Positions 44,774-53,131 are shown, counted from the stretch's first letter. The stretch: 64,000 nucleotides of DNA from Silvimonas soli (GCF_030035605.1 NZ_CP106736.1:682001-746000); one strand, 5' to 3'. Numbers and translations are program-made. The notes: generated by a model not told the origin, from the letters alone.

Positions 44774-45334
44774 TCACACAGGCATTTGCCCTTTCATGAT
44801 CAGCGGCAAACCCGCCGCCGTCCAGATCACGTTGTCGCACTGCGCGGCCAGCGCCTGATGCAAGCGCCCTGCTTCATCCACATAAACCCGGTTGCCAGCG
44901 CCTAGCGGCACCACACCCAGACCCACTTCATTACTGACCAACAGCAAAGTACCTTGTACCGAGCCCAAGCTCTGCAGCAACAAGGCTCGCTCCTGCGCTA
45001 ACAATTGCGGCAAATCCAGCCCTGGCACTCGCGTCCAGTCATCGCCCTCACCGAACAATACATTGCTGAGCCATAAGGTCAGGCAATCGGCAATCACCAC
45101 GCGGCCTTCAGTACAAGTCTGCTCAATCGCTTCGGCCAGAGCACAGGGCGCTTCCAGGGTTTTCCAATGCGCGGGGCGCTGGGCGCGATGCTGCGCAATG
45201 CGCTCGTTCATTTCAGCATCTTGGGGCTGGGCAGTCACAATCACAGTGACGGGTGCGCCGATTTGCGCGGCCAGTCGCTCCGCCAACGCACTTTTGCCAG
45301 ATCGGGCACCACCCAGAATCAATGTCGTGCTCAT
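44774..45334 (-). CDS. cobU: Adenosylcobinamide kinase/guanylyltransferase
   Basis: Bifunctional enzyme that phosphorylates adenosylcobinamide and transfers GMP to give adenosylcobinamide-GDP. The 186 residues open with LILGGARSGKSALAERLA (P-loop) and include the conserved DCLTLWLSN and VSNEVGLGVVP. Length matches the family. It is the last gene of the cob operon. The ATG at 45334 is chosen because it begins MSTTLILGG; an earlier in-frame extension is not conserved. Confidence 0.95.
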   Translation of the reverse strand: MSTTLILGGARSGKSALAERLAAQIGAPVTVIVTAQPQDAEMNERIAQHRAQRPAHWKTLEAPCALAEAIEQTCTEGRVVIADCLTLWLSNVLFGEGDDWTRVPGLDLPQLLAQERALLLQSLGSVQGTLLLVSNEVGLGVVPLGAGNRVYVDEAGRLHQALAAQCDNVIWTAAGLPLIMKGQMPV

Positions 45335-45381
45335 GGTTGTGGCCGTGCTCCATTCACCGCGTGCTGTTGCTGTTTCATTGT

Positions 45382-45906
45382 TTATTGCCAGTCCAGTATG
45401 AGGATTTCGCCGTGCGGTACAGGTTGCTTCAGGCAATCTGCTATCGGCGCATGACGCGACCATAGCGCCCGAATCACGCCAGCGTGGGTGACAACTACGG
45501 CCGAATCAGTCTGCTGCGCCGCTGTGTTGGCCCATTGCCAAACGCGCTGTTGCATCACCGCCAGACTCTCGCCGCCGTGCGCCGTTCCGTTGTAGTCACC
45601 GGCGATCCAGTCATCCAGCGCTGCAGCGCCGATGCTCTGCCAGGGTTGACCTTCCCAGCGACCAAAATCCAGCTCTTGCAGACGTGAGTCCAGTCTCGGC
45701 GCCGGATGTAGTCGCTCCGCCAGCAGGCGGCAGCGTTGCAAGGGACTACTGAATACCGGCGCTGCAGCGGGCAATTGCCGCCGCAACGCGGCGATCATCT
45801 CGGGCTGGAGCGGCTGGGCCAGCGGCAAATCCAGCTGCCCATAACAGATGCCTTCGCCCCCGTGCACTGGCCAATGTCGAATCAGATAAAGGCGCACGCG
45901 CACCAC
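45382..45906 (-). CDS. cobC: Alpha-ribazole phosphatase
   Basis: Histidine phosphatase that makes alpha-ribazole or dephosphorylates adenosylcobalamin 5'-phosphate. The 174 residues have LYLIRHWPV, the phosphohistidine motif (normally RHG/RHA, here RHW), and the late HAGVIRALW motif. The visible start is a GTG at 45906 overlapping cobS by 25 bases; two nearby GTG codons could be used instead. It sits between cobS and cobU, which supports the name over generic phosphoglycerate mutase-like assignments. Confidence 0.9.
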   Translation of the reverse strand: MVRVRLYLIRHWPVHGGEGICYGQLDLPLAQPLQPEMIAALRRQLPAAAPVFSSPLQRCRLLAERLHPAPRLDSRLQELDFGRWEGQPWQSIGAAALDDWIAGDYNGTAHGGESLAVMQQRVWQWANTAAQQTDSAVVVTHAGVIRALWSRHAPIADCLKQPVPHGEILILDWQ

Positions 45907-46643
45907 ACCAGATAACAGAGCAGTTCGGCCAGCTGCTGCGTCATGCCCAGCGTGTCACCGGTATAACCACCTAATGTTCGGGCTAGATAGCGAGCGACCA
46001 ACGTCCGCAGCACCAGGCAGGCAACAAGCGCCGCCAGCGCCCATTGCCACGGCAACAGCGCCAGCGCGGCCACGCCACAGATCAATGCCACCAGCAAACC
46101 CGCGCCCGCCAGCCGGGTCGCCACCGGCTTGGCTTTGCCCGCCGGGCGAACGTAATCCAGCGTTGCCAGCAAACTCGCTGCCACCAGGCGACTGAAGGCA
46201 TGCGCGGCGATCATCGCTGGGGCGATCCACGCTACGGGCAGCGCGGCGAGCGTTTCCAGTTTCAGCAATAAACCGGCCAACAGCGCAACCGCGCCAAAGG
46301 TGCCGATGCGCGAGTCATGCATGATTTCCAGCATGCGTTCGCGGGTATAACCGCCGCCCAGACCATCGACCGAATCAGCCAGACCATCCTCATGAAATGC
46401 ACCGGTGAGCCAGATGGTGGCGATCATGCTCAGCAAAATAGCCACGCGCAGCGGCAGCACCAGGTGAGCGACAAACCAGACCCCGGCCGCTAGCAGCCCT
46501 ACCAATAAACCCACGAGCGGAAAATAGCGGGCGGCGTGATCCAGATCATCGCTCTGATAACCCACCCACGCGGGGATCGGCACGCGGGTGAAATAACCCA
46601 GAGCGCAAAAGAAATGCCGCAGCGTATTACGCACCGCGCTCAC
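45882..46643 (-). CDS. cobS: Adenosylcobinamide-GDP ribazoletransferase (cobalamin synthase)
   Basis: Membrane enzyme that joins adenosylcobinamide-GDP to alpha-ribazole. The 253 residues contain the CobS signature LTGAFHEDGLADSVDGLGGGYTRERMLEIMHDSRIGTFGAVAL, with its Asp cluster, and six or seven membrane helices. The start codon overlaps the end of cobT by 17 bases and its end overlaps cobC, so the three are coupled. Length is normal. Confidence 0.96.
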   Translation of the reverse strand: MSAVRNTLRHFFCALGYFTRVPIPAWVGYQSDDLDHAARYFPLVGLLVGLLAAGVWFVAHLVLPLRVAILLSMIATIWLTGAFHEDGLADSVDGLGGGYTRERMLEIMHDSRIGTFGAVALLAGLLLKLETLAALPVAWIAPAMIAAHAFSRLVAASLLATLDYVRPAGKAKPVATRLAGAGLLVALICGVAALALLPWQWALAALVACLVLRTLVARYLARTLGGYTGDTLGMTQQLAELLCYLVWCACAFI

Positions 46644-47670
46644 TCACCCCGGCCTCATCGAACGATGCCATCTGATTGAGCAAGTCGGCTGCGGCGCGCA
46701 CCAGCGGCAATGCCAGTGCTGCACCGCTGCCCTCGCCCAGCCGCAAACCCAGATCCAGCAACGGTTGCTGCACGCCCAGGTGCTGCAACAAAAGCTTGTG
46801 ACCATTTTCGCCGGAGCAGTGACTGAAAATGCAGTAATCCAGCACGCCCGGCACAATGCGACTGGCCACCAGCAGTGCAGAAGTGGCGATGAAGCCGTCG
46901 ACCACGATGGCAACCCGCTGGCTGGCGGCGGCCAGATAGGCGCCGGTGAGCATGGCAATTTCAAAGCCGCCAAACGCCGCCAATACGTCCAGTGGGTCAT
47001 GGACGGACTCATGTCTGGCCAGCACTTGCTGCAGCACGTCAATCTTGCGTATCAGACCGGCATCGTCCAGACCCGTGCCACGCCCGGTACACGCCACGAT
47101 GGGCTCGCCCGTCAAACGCGCCATGATCAGTGCTGCGGCAGAGGTATTGCCGATGCCCATTTCGCCAAAGCCCAGCACGTTGCTGCCCGCCTCAACCTGT
47201 TCGGTGACGATGCGGGCACCGGTGCTGATCGCCAGTAGCGCTTGTTCACGGCTCATGGCCGGATCATTCAGACTGTTAGCGGTGCCTTTGGCCACCGGAC
47301 GATCAATCAGTAACGGATGTGGTGCGAACTCGGCATTCACGCCTGCGTTCACCACTTGCAAACTCATGTTGTTGCTGCGGCAAAGCACGCTGATTGCCGC
47401 ACCACCCGCCAGAAAATTCAGCACCATTTGGGGTGTGACTTCCGCCGGATACGGGCTCACACCAGCCTGGGCCAGCCCATGATCGCCCGCAAACACCAGC
47501 ATGGCCGGCTTGTTGATTTGCGGATCAAGCCGCTGCTGGATCTGGCCCAGTTGTACCGCCAGTTTCTCCAGTTGCCCCAAGCTGCCCAGCGGTTTGGTTT
47601 TGCGATCAAAGCGGTGTTGCAGGGCCAAGCCCAAGTCAGCATCAAGTGGCGAGATATCAAAGGCGAGCAT
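46627..47670 (-). CDS. cobT: Nicotinate-nucleotide--dimethylbenzimidazole phosphoribosyltransferase
   Basis: Makes alpha-ribazole phosphate, the lower ligand of cobalamin, from nicotinate mononucleotide and DMB. The 347 residues have the standard order: KTKPLGSLGQLEKLA, FAGDHGLAQAGVSPYPAEVT, GEMGIGNTSAAA and the late LRLGEGSGAALALPL with the catalytic Glu region. The ATG at 47670 begins MLAFDISPLD. It is the first cob gene on the strand, 222 bases downstream of btuB, so it could share the riboswitch-controlled transcript. Confidence 0.96.
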   Translation of the reverse strand: MLAFDISPLDADLGLALQHRFDRKTKPLGSLGQLEKLAVQLGQIQQRLDPQINKPAMLVFAGDHGLAQAGVSPYPAEVTPQMVLNFLAGGAAISVLCRSNNMSLQVVNAGVNAEFAPHPLLIDRPVAKGTANSLNDPAMSREQALLAISTGARIVTEQVEAGSNVLGFGEMGIGNTSAAALIMARLTGEPIVACTGRGTGLDDAGLIRKIDVLQQVLARHESVHDPLDVLAAFGGFEIAMLTGAYLAAASQRVAIVVDGFIATSALLVASRIVPGVLDYCIFSHCSGENGHKLLLQHLGVQQPLLDLGLRLGEGSGAALALPLVRAAADLLNQMASFDEAGVSERGA

Positions 47671-47795
47671 GATTTTTATGGTTGTCCTGAGGTTGCGCCA
47701 ATCAGCACTGCAATTGGCAGAAAAAACAAATTGCACGATGACTGGCCACTGACGCGGCTGGCACAGCCCCAACCTGCCATCTAATGGATAAAACT

Positions 47796-47846
47796 GTAGC
47801 CCGGAAATGCTATCGGCATTGCAACCGATTCATCCTCCGGGCTACG
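47796..47846. repeat. REP-like palindromic element, short copy 3
   Basis: GTAGCCCGGAAATGC and its inverse end CCTCCGGGCTACG enclose about 25 bases. The ends match copies 1 and 2 at 17870 and 30481. It lies between btuB and cobT. Confidence 0.65.
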
Positions 47847-47892
47847 GGTATCGCTAAAACACAACGGATTGCGTCAAGCGGTGGCGTGCGCC

Positions 47893-49755
47893 TTAGAAGC
47901 CCGCACCGTCATACGACAGCGTGACAAAGTAAGCACGGCCTTGCACGTTGTAGTTTTTAACCAGTTCATAGTCGCGGTCAAACACGTTGTTGACGCGCAG
48001 GCCGGCCTTCCAGGTTTTGGCAATCTTGTAATCCAGACCCAAGCCCAGGATGCCGTATCCGCCCATTTCGTTGGCAGCGGTATTGGCTGCATCGTCATAG
48101 CGCTGGCCCGACGCTTGCAGATCGGCATTCCAGCGCCACATACCAATGCTTTGCGCTACCGTCACATCGCCAAACAACTTGGCGCGGCGCGGCAACAACA
48201 AACCGGTATCGGCATCAAACGGATTCTGACGCGTAATGCTGCCGCCGATATCCAGCCCGGCCAGCTTGCCTTGGGTGGTCAGCGTTGCACCAACAATTTT
48301 GCCTTCACTCAGGTTTTCCGGAATGTAGTTGTTGTTGGCATCCAGCACGATCAGGTTGCGAATGCGGTTTTCAAAGCCGACCAGGGTGGTGTTCCAGCCC
48401 GCCGCATCCCAACGCAAGCCCAGATCAGCCGAGCGACCTTTTTCTGCCTGCAGGTTCGGGTTGGAGCAAACGTAGCCACAATCGAAGTAAAGATCGTTGA
48501 AGGTCGGCGCGTGGAAGCTGGTGCCAGCGTTGGCGGTGAATTGCCACTGCTTGGCAAACTTCCAGGCGTAACCGATATTGCCGGTGGTCTGATCGCCAAA
48601 CTGCGAGTTGTTTTCTGCACGGATATTGGCTTGCAGATGATGATCGCCAAAGTCATTCTGCCAACCGGCCAGCGCGGCGCGGTTGATGCGGCTGTTGACG
48701 TCATAAGTTGCGGTGCTGGTGACCGATTCGTTCAGGTATTCCAGACCCAGCAGCCAGTTACCCACGCTGCTATCAATGCGGTTTTCCCAGCTCACTTGCT
48801 TCTGGCGGGTATCAAACCGGCTGGTGTACGGCAGGAAGGTGTTGTAGTCGAACGAATTCGCATGCGATTGATCTTGCGACTGGCCAATCGTCAGCGTGCT
48901 CTTCCAGGCGTCGGTGATCTGGTTGCGACTGTAAACGGACAGATTAGTCTGCGTTTCACGCGTCCACGGGTTAGGCGGAAGGCCACCGGAGTCAAATGCC
49001 GAGTCGCTTTGTACATACAGGCCGCGAATACCCAGTTCGTTTCTTTCGCCAAAGAAATGCGAGAGATCGAAGTTGGCCGATGTTTGATGCCAGCCGTCGC
49101 GATCCGGCTCGTAGTAGAAGGTGTTGGCAGGCTTGGTCACATTGAAGCCTTCGCTTTCCTTGTGGCTCACACCCAGGCTGATGCGGGTATCGTCTTGCGA
49201 CGCCGACAAACCTGCGTTGGCGCCCCAGGTGCTGTCGGTGCCGTACTCAACACCACCCCACACATGCGGTGCGCCTTGACCGCGCTTGGTGAAAATCTGC
49301 ACCACGCCGCCGACCGCATCCGAGCCATACAAACTGGATGCCGGGCCACGCAGGATTTCCACGTGATCAATGCTGGCAATCGGGATCAAATCAAAGGATG
49401 TGCCACCCAGGGTCGCCGAGCCCATGCGTTGGCCATCGACCAGTACCAGCGTCTGGTTGGCATTGGCACCGCGGATATACAAGCTGGCTGGCTGGCCAAA
49501 ACCGCCAGAGCGGGAGAACTGCACACCAGGCACCGTGGCCAGCGCTTCGCCCAGCGTTTGCGCGCCACTGTTGGCCAATTGCGTAGCGGTCAGCACGGTG
49601 GTGTCGCTAGACAGTGTGTCCGGATTGGCAGCGATGCGCGTTGCGGTCACGACCATGACGGGTTGTACGCTGGCGTCGTCAGCAAAAGCGACGGTTGCGG
49701 CCAGCGCCAGAACCAGCGGCGTGAAGCGAAGTGGATGTTTTTTTAATGTGGACAT
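47893..49755 (-). CDS. btuB: TonB-dependent vitamin B12 receptor
   Basis: Outer-membrane corrinoid receptor of 620 residues. After a signal peptide (FTPLVLALAATVAFA) comes the TonB box region with VMVVTATRIAANPD and the plug domain with YGSDAVGGVVQIFTKRG. The 22-strand barrel ends VTLSYDGAGF, with a terminal Phe. The ATG at 49755 begins MSTLKKHPLRF with AGGAAGG upstream. The cobalamin riboswitch in its leader confirms the ligand. No btuCDF import genes are in the window. Confidence 0.95.
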   Translation of the reverse strand: MSTLKKHPLRFTPLVLALAATVAFADDASVQPVMVVTATRIAANPDTLSSDTTVLTATQLANSGAQTLGEALATVPGVQFSRSGGFGQPASLYIRGANANQTLVLVDGQRMGSATLGGTSFDLIPIASIDHVEILRGPASSLYGSDAVGGVVQIFTKRGQGAPHVWGGVEYGTDSTWGANAGLSASQDDTRISLGVSHKESEGFNVTKPANTFYYEPDRDGWHQTSANFDLSHFFGERNELGIRGLYVQSDSAFDSGGLPPNPWTRETQTNLSVYSRNQITDAWKSTLTIGQSQDQSHANSFDYNTFLPYTSRFDTRQKQVSWENRIDSSVGNWLLGLEYLNESVTSTATYDVNSRINRAALAGWQNDFGDHHLQANIRAENNSQFGDQTTGNIGYAWKFAKQWQFTANAGTSFHAPTFNDLYFDCGYVCSNPNLQAEKGRSADLGLRWDAAGWNTTLVGFENRIRNLIVLDANNNYIPENLSEGKIVGATLTTQGKLAGLDIGGSITRQNPFDADTGLLLPRRAKLFGDVTVAQSIGMWRWNADLQASGQRYDDAANTAANEMGGYGILGLGLDYKIAKTWKAGLRVNNVFDRDYELVKNYNVQGRAYFVTLSYDGAGF

Positions 49756-49908
49756 GGTGCCTTCCTGATGCCTGCCCCACGCAGGCGATAAATATATTCC
49801 GGAAGACACGCGATCGGCAGCGCCGGGATTAGCCCGAGCCAGATCATCGTCCAGCCGCACCCCGCGCCTTCCGCCTTTGTTGCGCACATTGCGTGCGTTT
49901 TAACGCAA

Positions 49909-50122
49909 GGCCGGTCTCCGGGCTGGTCGCTCCAGCGTTCGCCTTCCCAACTCTTTAGTGAAGAGTCAGTGGCCTGTTTGAACGCTTTCGATACGACTTA
50001 CCGTTGCGGGGGCAGCTCAGGATTAGCGATTTGAAATCAACCCGTTACAAAGGTTGATCGATACGGCGCACCTGATTCCCAGTTTCACCCACATTGCTGT
50101 GGACACCTTGCGAAGGCCGGAA
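49909..50122 (-). ncRNA. Cobalamin riboswitch in the btuB leader
   Basis: On the minus strand the elements appear in order: GTGTCC and GTGAAACTGGGAATCAGGTG near 50105-50068, TGCCCCCGCAACGGTAAG at 50014-49997, GCCACTG at 49973-49967, and the B12 box AGCCCGGAGACCGGCC at 49924-49909. These are the conserved parts of the AdoCbl-type riboswitch. Small GC hairpins just downstream, such as GCGTT/AACGC, may serve as the switching part before the btuB start. Confidence 0.95.
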
Positions 50123-50172
50123 TTCTATCAGCATAGGCTCCGGCCCGCGAGGCGATCAGACTGGCGCAATCA

Positions 50173-51372
50173 TCAGGAGGCGGTTTGCTCCGCTTTGTTT
50201 ACGCCCAGCAAATCAAGTTGATAGCGGATAAAACGGCTGACCAGACGCGCAGTCCAGCGTGCCAGCAACACGGCGATCACAATGCCCAAACCACCGCTGA
50301 GCAACAGTGCCAGGCCAATCGGCAACAGCTTTTTGTCGTAGCCATCGTTGCCAATATGCAGCACTTTTTTGACGACTTCAGGACCATCCTCGTCGTCATC
50401 GGCAGCGCTGGCCGACTTGTTGAGGTTTGCCGCCGCCCGATCTGCCGCCGCAGCAGCCTGTTGTGCCTTGGCTTCGGCTTCACGCTGGGCCGCCACTTTT
50501 TCTACCACCGCGTGTGCTGCGGCCGCTTTGGCCCGCGCGGCATCGGCAGCGGCCTTCACGGCTTGCTTGTCGCCAGGATTATCCGCTGCTGCTGCCGCTT
50601 TATCGGCCGCTTCTTCTGCTTTGTCTGCCTCACGATCCGCCGCTTCGGCCGCTTTGTCGGCTGCGGCTTCAGCTTTGTCTGCAGCAGCATCGGCAGCATC
50701 GTCAGCGCTATCTACCGCCAGTTTGCTGGTAGAGATATGCACGGAGCCATTTTTGTCCTGGATATCAATCAATGCGGTGCCGCTCTTTTTGTCCGCAATG
50801 ATTTTGACCGAACTGCCCGAACCACTGGCCTTGTCGACGGCGTTCTTTACCGCCTGCGCATCGTTACCAATGATTTCAACGCCCGAGTCACCAATGATGA
50901 TCGAGGCAGAGCCCGAAGCCATGTTTTTCTGATGCTTGTGCGAAACCACCACTTTTTCGCTATCGGGCCAGCCAAAGGCCCATTGAGTCACGCCCAGCGT
51001 GGTGCAGATCAGCCCAGCCAGCAGCAGACTGCCCGCCGTGATAAACCCGCAGGTCAAGAGCAGCAGCCAGAACAACAAAGGGAAAGCCAGCACAAAATTG
51101 AGCGCGCCCAACCCGGCATAGGCCATAACCACGCCCCACAGCGAACGGAACGATTTGCGCTTTTCCCAGTTCTGCAGCTGCGAGCGCGCGTTCAATTCGC
51201 GGGCAATGCGCTCCGGATCACCCAGCCGTGCGGCGATTTCTTCTTCGGTATGCCCTTCTGCCGTGCCGTCGCGGAAAAATTCTTCGTAATCACTGACGAT
51301 TTCGTTGATGTCTTTCGCCGGTAAACGCTGGAGCCCGGCGCGTAGCCGCAGCAAAAACGTTTTCTGGTTCAT
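50173..51372 (-). CDS. DUF1700 (HAAS-domain) membrane protein with a long Ala/Lys coiled coil
   Basis: Membrane protein of 399 residues. The N-terminal HAAS/DUF1700 domain (LRAGLQRLPAKDINEIVSDYEEFFRDGTAEGHTEEEIAARLGDPERIARELN) is followed by helices near 80-135. A beta-type domain (140-215) comes next, then a low-complexity region rich in Ala, Asp, Lys and Glu (222-325) with repeated ADKAEAA units, and a final helix near 350-372. The DUF1700 families are usually controlled by PadR, and its gene overlaps this one by four bases. The long coiled coil is not a normal part of this family. Function is unknown. Confidence 0.85.
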   Translation of the reverse strand: MNQKTFLLRLRAGLQRLPAKDINEIVSDYEEFFRDGTAEGHTEEEIAARLGDPERIARELNARSQLQNWEKRKSFRSLWGVVMAYAGLGALNFVLAFPLLFWLLLLTCGFITAGSLLLAGLICTTLGVTQWAFGWPDSEKVVVSHKHQKNMASGSASIIIGDSGVEIIGNDAQAVKNAVDKASGSGSSVKIIADKKSGTALIDIQDKNGSVHISTSKLAVDSADDAADAAADKAEAAADKAAEAADREADKAEEAADKAAAAADNPGDKQAVKAAADAARAKAAAAHAVVEKVAAQREAEAKAQQAAAAADRAAANLNKSASAADDDEDGPEVVKKVLHIGNDGYDKKLLPIGLALLLSGGLGIVIAVLLARWTARLVSRFIRYQLDLLGVNKAEQTAS

Positions 51373-51701
51373 TCGCGTTCTCTCCCGTTATGCGCGGCGT
51401 TCAGGACGCCTTCTACTTCTGTAACGAATTCATTCCACTCCTGGCGCATTTGCCCCAGGCTTTCCAGACCAGCATCAGTCAGCCGATAATATTTTCTGGA
51501 CGGGCCAGAGCTGGATTCAACCAGATAAGTAGACACCCAGTTTTCATCCTGCAGCCGCCGCATCAACGGATAAATGGTGCCATCGCTGATCTCCATGCTG
51601 GCAGCCAGCTGGTTAACAATCGCCCACGCGTAGCTATCGCCCTGCGCCAGTACGGCCAGCACGCACATATCCAATGCGCCCTTCTTGAGTTGCGTCTTCA
51701 T
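51369..51701 (-). CDS. PadR-family transcriptional regulator
   Basis: Winged-helix regulator of 110 residues. KGALDMCVLAVLAQGDSYAWAIVNQL, DGTIYPLMRRLQDENWVSTYLVESSSGPSRKYYRLTDAG are textbook PadR (phenolic-acid-response type). It ends overlapping the DUF1700 gene (ATGA), so the two are one operon. It probably represses its own transcript. The ligand is unknown. Confidence 0.94.
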   Translation of the reverse strand: MKTQLKKGALDMCVLAVLAQGDSYAWAIVNQLAASMEISDGTIYPLMRRLQDENWVSTYLVESSSGPSRKYYRLTDAGLESLGQMRQEWNEFVTEVEGVLNAAHNGRERE

Positions 51702-51883
51702 TCCTGGTTTATTCCCCTTCGGCAGCCGTCACCGATTTCGTGAGAGCTTTATACAACAAGGTATCTTGCATTACAAGCATGCTACCCATAACACAATGCA
51801 TGTATAAGAGATTTGCAACAACGCAACTTGCCGTTCTTGCTGGTGTCATTTATAAAACCGACAGCCCTTCAAGGAGCACGTGC

Positions 51884-52033
51884 ATGAATATCCAGCTCTA
51901 TCTTGCCCCGTTGGTATCGTTGATCGCCGGTATCCTGATTCTGATCATGCCGCGTTTGCTCAATTTCATTGTGGCGATCTATCTCATCATCATTGGCGCA
52001 ATCGGCTTGTTTGGCGGACACATCCCGCACTAA
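51884..52033 (+). CDS. DUF3096-family small membrane protein
   Basis: A 49-residue protein made of two hydrophobic segments: LYLAPLVSLIAGILILIMPRLLNFIVAIYLIIIGAIGLFG. It matches the DUF3096 pattern of short two-helix membrane proteins of unknown role. AAGGAG precedes the ATG at 51884. A longer upstream frame is not conserved. It is divergent from padR. Confidence 0.82.
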   Translation: MNIQLYLAPLVSLIAGILILIMPRLLNFIVAIYLIIIGAIGLFGGHIPH

Positions 52034-52090
52034 GCCTGCCCGCAAACTGCCACTCCACAGTTGTGTTGCCCGCGCAAAGGAACCGGAACA

Positions 52091-52369
52091 ATGACCGTTG
52101 CCAAACGCTTGCTGGTCCACGGACATGTTCAGGGAGTGGGGTTTCGCTTTGCCACCTGCCTTGAAGCCAAACGGCTGGGCCTGTATGGCTGGGTGCGCAA
52201 TCGGCATGACGGCACGGTGGAGATCCATGCCGAAGGCAACGCCAATGCGGTGGATGAAATGGTGGACTGGGCCAGCCACGGCCCACCTAACGCCAACGTG
52301 GCGCGGCTGGATATCCAGCCCGGCGTGATTGAAGGCATCGACACCTTTACCGAGCGCGCCAGCAACTAG
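52091..52369 (+). CDS. acyP: Acylphosphatase
   Basis: Small cytosolic enzyme that hydrolyses acyl phosphates, 92 residues. The phosphate-binding GHVQGVGFR (catalytic Arg) and the catalytic Asn in GWVRNRHDGTVE are conserved, and the second strand VEIHAEGNANAVDEMVDWA is typical. The ATG at 52091 gives the standard length; the preceding in-frame codons are not conserved. It is 57 bases after the DUF3096 gene. Confidence 0.95.
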   Translation: MTVAKRLLVHGHVQGVGFRFATCLEAKRLGLYGWVRNRHDGTVEIHAEGNANAVDEMVDWASHGPPNANVARLDIQPGVIEGIDTFTERASN

Positions 52370-52423
52370 CGGCGCTACCGGTTGGCCATTCCGCTTTGCG
52401 CGGGAAAATCTGCCCGCGTCAGC

Positions 52424-52900
52424 TCAGTTGAAGTGACCGAGCATAAACTCAAGGTAATCCGCGCAACCGGCTTCGCCCTCTGCTGGCGCCCAGGTCGATT
52501 TTTCTGCAACGGCAATTGGTACGTACGGTCCTTGTTTACTCTCAAAAAACACAGAGTCCGCTGACAGCGCCACCAGACTATGAAAAACGCCCGGTGGAAT
52601 GTTGATCCCCACGACGTCGCTGCCCGGTGCCAACACACAGGTCGACAAAACCTTACCGTTGCTGTCAAAAATCAGACATCCCAAACGGCCGCTCAACGCG
52701 ATGATGGATTCCTCTTTGCTGCTGTCCAGATGACAGTGCGGTTGCACGTAAGTGCCGGGTTGCAAAGCATTGAGCAGGCGGTGGCAAGGCGTTTCATTGG
52801 CCGCATGAAAGTTGAGATTCTTGCGCAAGCGCGGGGCGGCAGCGGCTTGGGCAGCCAGCTCGGCCAACATGGTTTGATTGATCAAAACAGCGTCAGACAT
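52424..52900 (-). CDS. Cupin-fold WbuC-like metalloprotein
   Basis: Predicted metal-binding cupin of 158 residues. The cupin core HCHLDSSKEESIIALSGRLGCLIFD (metal His and Glu) and PPGVFHSLVAL are conserved, with a NFHAANETPCHRLLNAL opening that matches the WbuC family, some members of which occur in O-antigen clusters. No polysaccharide genes lie here. The start ATG at 52900 has GGAG upstream. It is preceded by a promoter and an intrinsic terminator, so expression may be controlled by attenuation. Confidence 0.82.
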   Translation of the reverse strand: MSDAVLINQTMLAELAAQAAAAPRLRKNLNFHAANETPCHRLLNALQPGTYVQPHCHLDSSKEESIIALSGRLGCLIFDSNGKVLSTCVLAPGSDVVGINIPPGVFHSLVALSADSVFFESKQGPYVPIAVAEKSTWAPAEGEAGCADYLEFMLGHFN

Positions 52901-52918
52901 GGCAGATAAACTCCGGGC

Positions 52919-52950
52919 GAAAAAAAACCCGGGGACGTTAAGCCCCGGGT
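52919..52950 (-). terminator. Leader terminator upstream of the wbuC-like gene
   Basis: On the minus strand ACCCGGGG and CCCCGGGT form a perfect eight-base stem, followed by eight T. It lies between a good promoter (53016-53044) and the gene start (52900), so it would stop transcripts before they reach the coding region unless it is read through. Confidence 0.75.
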
Positions 52951-53000
52951 CCACCAACAACATCTACAAAGGAGAAACTATCAAGACGCAGCTGCTGCAT
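52938..53000 (-). CDS. Candidate 20-residue leader peptide (MQQLRLDSFSF...GGPGA)
   Basis: A short open frame begins MQQLRLDSFSF and ends VVGGPGA, with its stop inside the loop of the leader terminator. An AAAGG sequence is nine bases upstream, but it may lie outside the transcript if transcription starts near 53009. It lacks a clear amino-acid cluster. It is listed because a frame that ends in the terminator hairpin is typical of attenuators. Confidence 0.3.
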   Translation of the reverse strand: MQQLRLDSFSFVDVVGGPGA

Positions 53001-53015
53001 CCCAACAGGCCTTTG

Positions 53016-53044
53016 AATCTATCGAAATTGGCCTGGATTGTCAA
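53016..53044 (-). promoter_or_regulatory. Sigma-70 promoter for the wbuC-like transcript
   Basis: On the minus strand TTGACA (53044-53039) and TAGATT (53021-53016) are 17 bases apart, close to consensus. Transcription would start near 53009 and run through the leader terminator. Confidence 0.65.
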
Positions 53045-53101
53045 ACAATTCAAGGGCATGGAAAAACCGATTTGCAAGACCAGTAATTTACAGCAAGAGC
53101 G

Positions 53102-53107
53102 TATAAT
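53102..53107 (+). promoter_or_regulatory. TATAAT box upstream of the 53132 gene
   Basis: An exact -10 box 24 bases before the start codon. No good -35 is seen at the normal distance, so it is a weak call. Confidence 0.35.
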
Positions 53108-53131
53108 TTTGTCTTTTTGCCAGATACCGCC

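Noticed and set aside
47869..49746. A 625-codon open frame opposite btuB
   Set aside because: It is an antisense shadow of a complete, riboswitch-controlled btuB gene.
50185..51324. A 379-codon frame opposite the DUF1700 gene
   Set aside because: Its Cys/Arg/Gly-rich sequence is the antisense of the Ala-rich coiled coil.
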